Assembly (NCBI GenBank): GCA_030740295.1 | Contig: JASLXP010001232.1 | Span: 1-11,569, forward strand | Direction: 5' to 3' | Source: Planctomycetota bacterium | Lineage (GTDB): Bacteria > Planctomycetota > PUPC01 > JACPCR01 | Length of the DNA stretch: 11,569 nucleotides | Shown: positions 8,054 through 11,569 of the stretch, one piece after another | Position numbering within the stretch: the stretch's first letter is position 1 | Layout of the letters: the number at the start of each line of letters is the position of its first letter | The notes under the pieces: model-generated | The model's database searches: none | Told to the model about the DNA's origin: nothing | Seen by the model: the letters and a program-made list of their open reading frames with translations, nothing else | Translations under genes and position numbers: made by a program

Positions 8054-8331
8054 CTACTCAAACGGGGTCAGGCGAAGAGCGTTTTGTATCTTGTCGCGCT
8101 GTGCTGGGGCAACACGCGCCTCATCGGCGTAGTCGGTCCAATGCGACACGACTTCCCTGATTTCGTTGATGATCCGTTCGACCGTCCGCTAACCAAGCCC
8201 CGCCTGCCCGCGGCTGCCGCCTGGGTCATGCTGAGAGAGAGACGTCGCCGGGCGAGACGGTGCCCTATTTCCTCCAATACGGCCTGGGGTGTCAAGTGCT
8301 CCTCAATCTTCATCGCCAAAACCTCCATCAA
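8054..8331 (-). pseudogene. Chimeric hip remnant: HipB-like HTH start joined to a HipA-like C-terminus
   Basis: The first frame (TTG at 8331, or ATG at 8328 or 8313) reads MKIEEHLTPQAVLEEIGHRL and on to LSLSMTQAA, the start of an XRE-type helix-turn-helix antitoxin such as HipB. Near 8208 the sense moves to another frame: QAGLG, an in-frame TAG at 8191-8189, then RTVERIINEIREVV and HWTDYADEARVAPAQ, ending at a TAG at 8056-8054. The QAGLG-x-RTVERI stretch fits the recognition helix, while the 35-40 residues after it resemble the C-terminal tail of HipA kinases of the xxHWxxYAxEAxV type. The whole kinase body is missing. I interpret this as a hipBA operon that lost its middle by deletion, plus a one-base loss and a nonsense codon. 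The HTH half is fairly sure; the HipA half rests on remembered family pattern. Confidence 0.6.
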
Positions 8332-8356
8332 TGGTAGGCGGGAACAACCCCATGCA

Positions 8357-8376
8357 ATTCGTAATATGTTGCGAAT
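8357..8376. promoter_or_regulatory. Inverted repeat upstream of the hip remnant (candidate operator)
   Basis: ATTCG and CGAAT form an inverted repeat with 10 nt between, 26 nt upstream of the remnant's TTG codon in an AT-rich stretch. The layout of two 5-nt arms about one helical turn apart is like the known HipB operator form (TATCC-N8-GGATA), though the bases differ. It may be the old autoregulatory site. Short arms make chance occurrence possible. Confidence 0.3.
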
Positions 8377-8455
8377 AATCTCATATTCAGGTCTTAAATC
8401 GCAAAAACTAGCGAGTTGAATAGGTTAAACAACAGTCATCTACAATTCTACAGTT

Positions 8456-8477
8456 CGCAAGCTGCAGCCAGCTTGCG
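8456..8477. repeat. Perfect 9-bp palindromic hairpin, REP-like
   Basis: CGCAAGCTG and CAGCTTGCG flank a CAGC loop, giving a perfect 9-bp stem. It lies between the diverging hip remnant and the antitoxin gene. No T-run follows on either side, so it is a poor terminator. It could be a dispersed REP-type repeat, a transcription barrier between the two units, or a hairpin left by a mobile element. Confidence 0.5.
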
Positions 8478-8485
8478 CTCCTTTC

Positions 8486-8523
8486 TGGTCAGATTGACCA
8501 ACTCTGGTATACTTGACCTGTCA
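8486..8523 (+). promoter_or_regulatory. Antitoxin-toxin promoter with TGACC operator repeats
   Basis: TGGTCAGATTGACCA (8486-8500) is a perfect 6-bp inverted repeat with a 3-nt spacer. TGGTATACT (8505-8513) fits an extended -10 element (TGnTATAMT-like), with no good -35. TGACCTGTCA (8514-8523) adds a further 4-bp inverted repeat starting with the same TGACC. The repeats sit over and around the predicted promoter, 25-62 nt before the antitoxin ATG, which suits autorepression by the antitoxin or the complex. Confidence 0.5.
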
Positions 8524-8547
8524 TGATTTCCACTTCGGAGGAAGACA

Positions 8548-8781
8548 ATGGTTGTCAATGTTTCGGATGCGAAAGCAAATCTCTCAAAGCTGATTGAATT
8601 AGCCTACAAGGGAGAAAAGGTGGTGATCGCCAAGAACAACCTGCCTGTCGTTGAATTGGTAAGACACAATCCCGGTGGCAAACGAAAGCTGGGCATCCTC
8701 AAAGGAAAGACCAAGATCCCCGACGACTTCCTTGAGGAGGATGCGGAGATTAATGAGATGTTCTACGGAGAAGACTCGTGA
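8548..8781 (+). CDS. Phd/YefM-family type II antitoxin
   Basis: This 77-residue protein should bind and neutralise the PIN toxin encoded next to it and repress their shared promoter. The N-terminal part, MVVNVSDAKANLSKLIELA followed by GEKVVIAKNNLPVVELV, is the typical Phd/YefM DNA-binding fold. The C-terminal part (LGILKGKTKIPDDFLEEDAE) is the acidic toxin-binding tail seen when these antitoxins pair with VapC toxins; its GxLKGK-xxxPDDF pattern is characteristic. The ATG has a good ribosome binding site, GGAGGA at 8537-8542, 5 nt upstream. Its stop overlaps the toxin start in GTGA. Length is normal and no lesion is seen. Likely acquired as a mobile module, though that is an inference. Confidence 0.92.
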   Translation: MVVNVSDAKANLSKLIELAYKGEKVVIAKNNLPVVELVRHNPGGKRKLGILKGKTKIPDDFLEEDAEINEMFYGEDS

Positions 8782-9149
8782 AGATTCTCCTGGATACCCA
8801 CATCTTTCTTTGGGCTCTTTCGGCGCCGAATAAAATTGCCAAAGAGAGGCGCGGCCATCTGGAGAACCCTGCCAATATCATCCATGTGAGCTCTGTCAGC
8901 GTGGCGGAGTTGATGATAAAGGCGTCGCTCGGAAAACTGCAGGTGGACTTCGATCCCGTTGACATGATGGAGAAATGTGGATTCGAGCCGCTGAGCTTTC
9001 ACGCCGAAGACGCGCTGCTGCTGAAAGACATGGCGTTTCATCACAAAGATCCTTTCGACAGAATGTTGATAGCACAAGGCATAGCCAATCAGATCCCTAT
9101 CATGACCGACGATGAGAAGTTCAGGTCGTATGGTTGCCGGCTGATCTGA
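8778..9149 (+). CDS. vapC: PIN-domain toxin ribonuclease (VapC-like)
   Basis: This 123-residue PIN-domain protein is predicted to be a Mg2+-dependent RNase that cleaves RNA when free of antitoxin. The acidic active-site residues are all present: Asp6 in LLDTH, Glu44 in SVAEL, Asp94 in DPFDRML and Asp111/112 in MTDDEKF. Length is normal for the family. The start codon is GTG, overlapping the antitoxin TGA by 4 nt, with GGAG 7 nt upstream, so it should be made by coupled translation at a level tied to the antitoxin. The protein appears intact, unlike the hip remnant next door. The target RNA cannot be predicted from sequence. Confidence 0.93.
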   Translation: MKILLDTHIFLWALSAPNKIAKERRGHLENPANIIHVSSVSVAELMIKASLGKLQVDFDPVDMMEKCGFEPLSFHAEDALLLKDMAFHHKDPFDRMLIAQGIANQIPIMTDDEKFRSYGCRLI

Positions 9150-9158
9150 ATTCCATGT

Positions 9159-9174
9159 AGACCGCGGCAGGTCT
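9159..9174. terminator. Weak hairpin between the convergent genes
   Basis: AGACC and GGTCT form a 5-bp stem with a 6-nt loop, 9 nt after the toxin stop. No T-run follows. It is the only hairpin noticed in the 122-nt gap between the toxin gene and the cytochrome gene, and could help end transcription from either side, but the evidence is thin. Confidence 0.2.
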
Positions 9175-9271
9175 CTATTCATACGTGCCCCGTTTGAGCG
9201 CGATCTTCGTCCCCTCTCCCCCGCTACGCGAAACGTGCCGGGAGGCGCTGGCTCTGCCTCATATCATCCAC

Positions 9272-11569
9272 TTATTTCGGCACCTTCTTCAGCGACTTGA
9301 TGTAGAGAAGCAAAGATTCCAGTTGTCCGTCTTCCAGGGCTCCTTCGTAGCTGGGCATGCCTTCATCCCCGTTGACAGCTCCTTCGGCGACTTTGGCTGG
9401 CGGGTTCAGAATGGACTCGCGCAGGTAGTCGTCGTCCGCAACGACGACCTTGTCCGACTTGGTCAGCTTGCGTTTGGAGCCATAGAGTCCGAGCCAACTG
9501 GGGCCGGTTTTGCCATCGGTCGATCCGTCGATGGAGTGGCAAGCGATGCAGCCGAGCCGGATATGAAGCAACTTCCCTTCTTCAGCGGTCGGTTTGATTG
9601 TGCGCTTGACCACTGGAGGCAAGCCGGCTGTATCGAGATCGACGCGGTTGTCGGCGAAGCCGTGCCTTGTCAGGTCGAGTGAACGCAGGAGGTGGGCCGT
9701 GAGGAAAGTCTTTCTTCGGATACGCGTGCCGTCTGCAGCCGAAATATCGTAGCCGACCTCCACCTGCATCGCTTCACGCATGCCTGGCACACCGAGGAAG
9801 ACCGACCTTCGATCCTCGGATACTTTAGCCGAAGCGACGAGAAGCCGTTCCGTGCCCTTCCTTCCGTCGAGTTTGTAGAGCGGTGAACCGTAGCCTCTGG
9901 TGCGTTTATAGTTCCAACGCCGGACGGTGTATGCCTGCACTCGCGCGGCAGATTCGACCCTGAGCGGTGCAGCGAATTGAAGGAGGATGCCCCGCCGCTC
10001 AACGCGCACCTGAACGGGCACGGGCCAGGTCTTTTTCAGATTCGGGCGGACGCGTCCGAGAAACGTCGCGCCCTTTGCCTTCGTGCCCCAAATCTTGAAT
10101 CCGGCCAGATAGAGCAATCCGTCCGCGGGATTGATGGCGCCCTTCAGGGGCGCGAAATCGAGCTTCAGGTCGAGAGGCGTCACCGCGCCCTGGGTTACGA
10201 TTTCATCGACGTCGGTGTGAATCTGAAGCAGGCGTGGTGGGTGATAAGCGAGAAGAACGGGGGCATCGGCGAGGGGGCCCATCTTTGACTTGCGAGCCCA
10301 GACGATGGAAGAGGCCGATCCACAAACGAAATGCGGAATCCAGGTCAACGGTGGGGTGACGAGCCTGCTTCGGTCTGCCCTACTGTTGACATACCCATAG
10401 AACGCGCCGGCGCGGATAAAGTCGATCGGGGTCGACGGCACATAATTGCCCTGCTGATCGGTGGCTGCAATCTGGCCGGTCTTGGGATCGTATCCGAGGA
10501 ACGGCTGCCGAAAGCCGTGGGCGATCCGGCTGACGGTCTTTCCATCGGCCGATACACGAAGAATTGCGCTCGACGACCTTGTCCCTCCGCCGGCTCTCTG
10601 TCCTGGTTTGGCAACCAGGAAGCTGCCTTCATTTTCCAGTTCCATGGCGCTGACGAATTCGCGAGTCTCGGCGGTCTGGTCGATTTGGGAACAGAAGAGT
10701 TCGTGGTAATCGGCTTCGCCATTCTTGTCTCGATCCATGAGCCGCCAGAGCCCGCTGCGATCAAAGACGAAGACCTCGTCGTTGCGTATACGGAGGCTGA
10801 GAGGTTCGTGGAGACCCGAAGTGAAGCGCGTCCACACAACTTCCGTATCGCCAGGCCGCAAGCCGTCGCAAAGCCACACATCGCCATCGAACGTGACCAC
10901 CGCGGCGCGGCCATTGCTGAAAAAATCCACGGCAGCAAGACGCACGCCTCGTCCATAAGGATTTTTTTTCGGGACGGGGATCAGTTCCAGGTTCAGCGGG
11001 TTGCCGGTTGCGATGGCCGGCAACGGAAGGCGCACGCTCTCCTTCCATCGTCTGGATACTTCTGCGCGAGCAGGACCGACCTGCCCGTTTTTCAGAAACA
11101 CAATGCTCAGTGACTCCTCGTTGTCGGCCGGCGGGATTCGACAAATGGTATGTCCTTCGACCGTCTCAATGCCACCATTGCCGCGGCACTGAAACTTGTC
11201 GCTGACAGAGCCCCGAGCCAGAACGAGAACTACCGGCTCGGTGTGAGCGCTGATCTTCAGACGACGGATGAGACCTTCTTTCTCAAGGCTGAATCGTTCT
11301 CTCGCCAGCACCTTGCCTCCGATCTCGTATTCAATTCCACCAGTCGTCGGATCGACGCCAAGAAAACGAGCGAGTTTCGGATCGACCCCGCCGCGCCCGG
11401 GCTCCTGTCTCGACGGCTGAGGCGGACGCGGATCGGCGAACTGCGGCTGGCTGATGCTCACGCCGGGATAGAGACCGTTTTGCAGCCAGATCTCGCCAAT
11501 CGGCCGGGGCAGACCGCGCTGTCCGGCGCCCACTTTCTTGAGTTGATAGGGATAGCTGTTGACCGCCAT
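9272..11569 (-). CDS. Beta-propeller protein with C-terminal cytochrome c domain (partial)
   Basis: The visible 765 residues are probably the C-terminal part of a longer exported protein. The right-edge codon happens to be ATG, but no signal peptide follows, so the gene likely continues past the window. Residues about 75-165 are beta-rich and resemble the DUF6797-type region seen before such propellers (tentative). Residues about 205-510 look like a six-bladed sugar-dehydrogenase-like propeller (VRLAAVDFFSNGRAAVVTFDGDVW) and include a DRDKNGEAD calcium-loop-like motif (279-287). The heme-binding CIACH motif is at 674-678 (9550-9536), with GP at 689-690 and a likely axial Met738 in EGMPSYEG. 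Such fusions are typical of Planctomycetota and Verrucomicrobiota and probably oxidise sugars or pass electrons in the periplasm. The stop is TAA. It converges on the toxin gene; its own upstream partners are out of view. Confidence 0.85.
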   Translation of the reverse strand: MAVNSYPYQLKKVGAGQRGLPRPIGEIWLQNGLYPGVSISQPQFADPRPPQPSRQEPGRGGVDPKLARFLGVDPTTGGIEYEIGGKVLARERFSLEKEGLIRRLKISAHTEPVVLVLARGSVSDKFQCRGNGGIETVEGHTICRIPPADNEESLSIVFLKNGQVGPARAEVSRRWKESVRLPLPAIATGNPLNLELIPVPKKNPYGRGVRLAAVDFFSNGRAAVVTFDGDVWLCDGLRPGDTEVVWTRFTSGLHEPLSLRIRNDEVFVFDRSGLWRLMDRDKNGEADYHELFCSQIDQTAETREFVSAMELENEGSFLVAKPGQRAGGGTRSSSAILRVSADGKTVSRIAHGFRQPFLGYDPKTGQIAATDQQGNYVPSTPIDFIRAGAFYGYVNSRADRSRLVTPPLTWIPHFVCGSASSIVWARKSKMGPLADAPVLLAYHPPRLLQIHTDVDEIVTQGAVTPLDLKLDFAPLKGAINPADGLLYLAGFKIWGTKAKGATFLGRVRPNLKKTWPVPVQVRVERRGILLQFAAPLRVESAARVQAYTVRRWNYKRTRGYGSPLYKLDGRKGTERLLVASAKVSEDRRSVFLGVPGMREAMQVEVGYDISAADGTRIRRKTFLTAHLLRSLDLTRHGFADNRVDLDTAGLPPVVKRTIKPTAEEGKLLHIRLGCIACHSIDGSTDGKTGPSWLGLYGSKRKLTKSDKVVVADDDYLRESILNPPAKVAEGAVNGDEGMPSYEGALEDGQLESLLLYIKSLKKVPK

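Noticed and set aside
8084..8419. A 111-codon plus-strand open frame over the hip remnant
   Set aside because: It is complementary to the HTH and HipA-like sequence, which explains it, and its product is Arg-rich without a domain.
8332..8547. Possible insertion sequence remnant or attachment site between the two toxin-antitoxin units
   Set aside because: Apart from the hairpin, the operator-like repeats and AT-rich promoter DNA, there is no transposase fragment, terminal repeat pair or target duplication.
10331..11113. A 260-codon open frame on the plus strand
   Set aside because: Antisense shadow of the propeller-cytochrome gene, with no recognisable domain or ribosome binding site.

Overview
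The window reads as a bacterial chromosome fragment, most plausibly from the PVC superphylum (Planctomycetota, Verrucomicrobiota or Lentisphaerota). This is inferred from the gene families: a sulfatase, a GH101-like glycosidase, a DUF4838-like protein, a large LamG lipoprotein, and a long beta-propeller protein ending in a cytochrome c domain. Starts with weak Shine-Dalgarno sequences are common here. The exact taxon cannot be read from the sequence.

Layout. A block of minus-strand genes fills positions 75-7979. In transcription order it holds a small secreted protein gene broken by a frameshift (7979-7647), a DUF4838-like TIM-barrel protein (7647-6658), a doubtful small ORF (6658-6344), a 1023-residue LamG lipoprotein (6337-3266), a GH101-like alpha-N-acetylgalactosaminidase family protein (2994-1702) and a type I sulfatase (1664-75). 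The spacing is tight in places: two TGATG stop/start overlaps, a 6-nt gap and a 37-nt gap. The only sizeable break is about 270 nt before the GH101-like gene, and it contains a hairpin. The content suggests a locus for breaking down a sulfated, GalNAc-containing glycan such as mucin-type O-glycans. Substrate and operon structure are inferences.

Upstream of this block lies a toxin-antitoxin patch. A minus-strand pseudogene (8331-8054) joins a HipB-like helix-turn-helix start to what looks like a HipA C-terminal end, with a one-base frameshift and a stop codon at the join. Diverging from it is an apparently intact Phd/YefM antitoxin and PIN-domain (VapC) toxin pair (8548-9149), with an extended -10 promoter, TGACC inverted repeats and a GTGA overlap between the genes.

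The right end (9272-11569, minus) is a partial beta-propeller and cytochrome c fusion protein that runs off the window and converges on the toxin gene.

The most notable points are the chimeric hip remnant, the candidate sulfated-glycan operon, the uncharacterised body of the LamG lipoprotein, and several one-base or one-codon lesions that indicate either local decay or assembly error. No tRNA, rRNA, CRISPR array or complete insertion sequence was seen.
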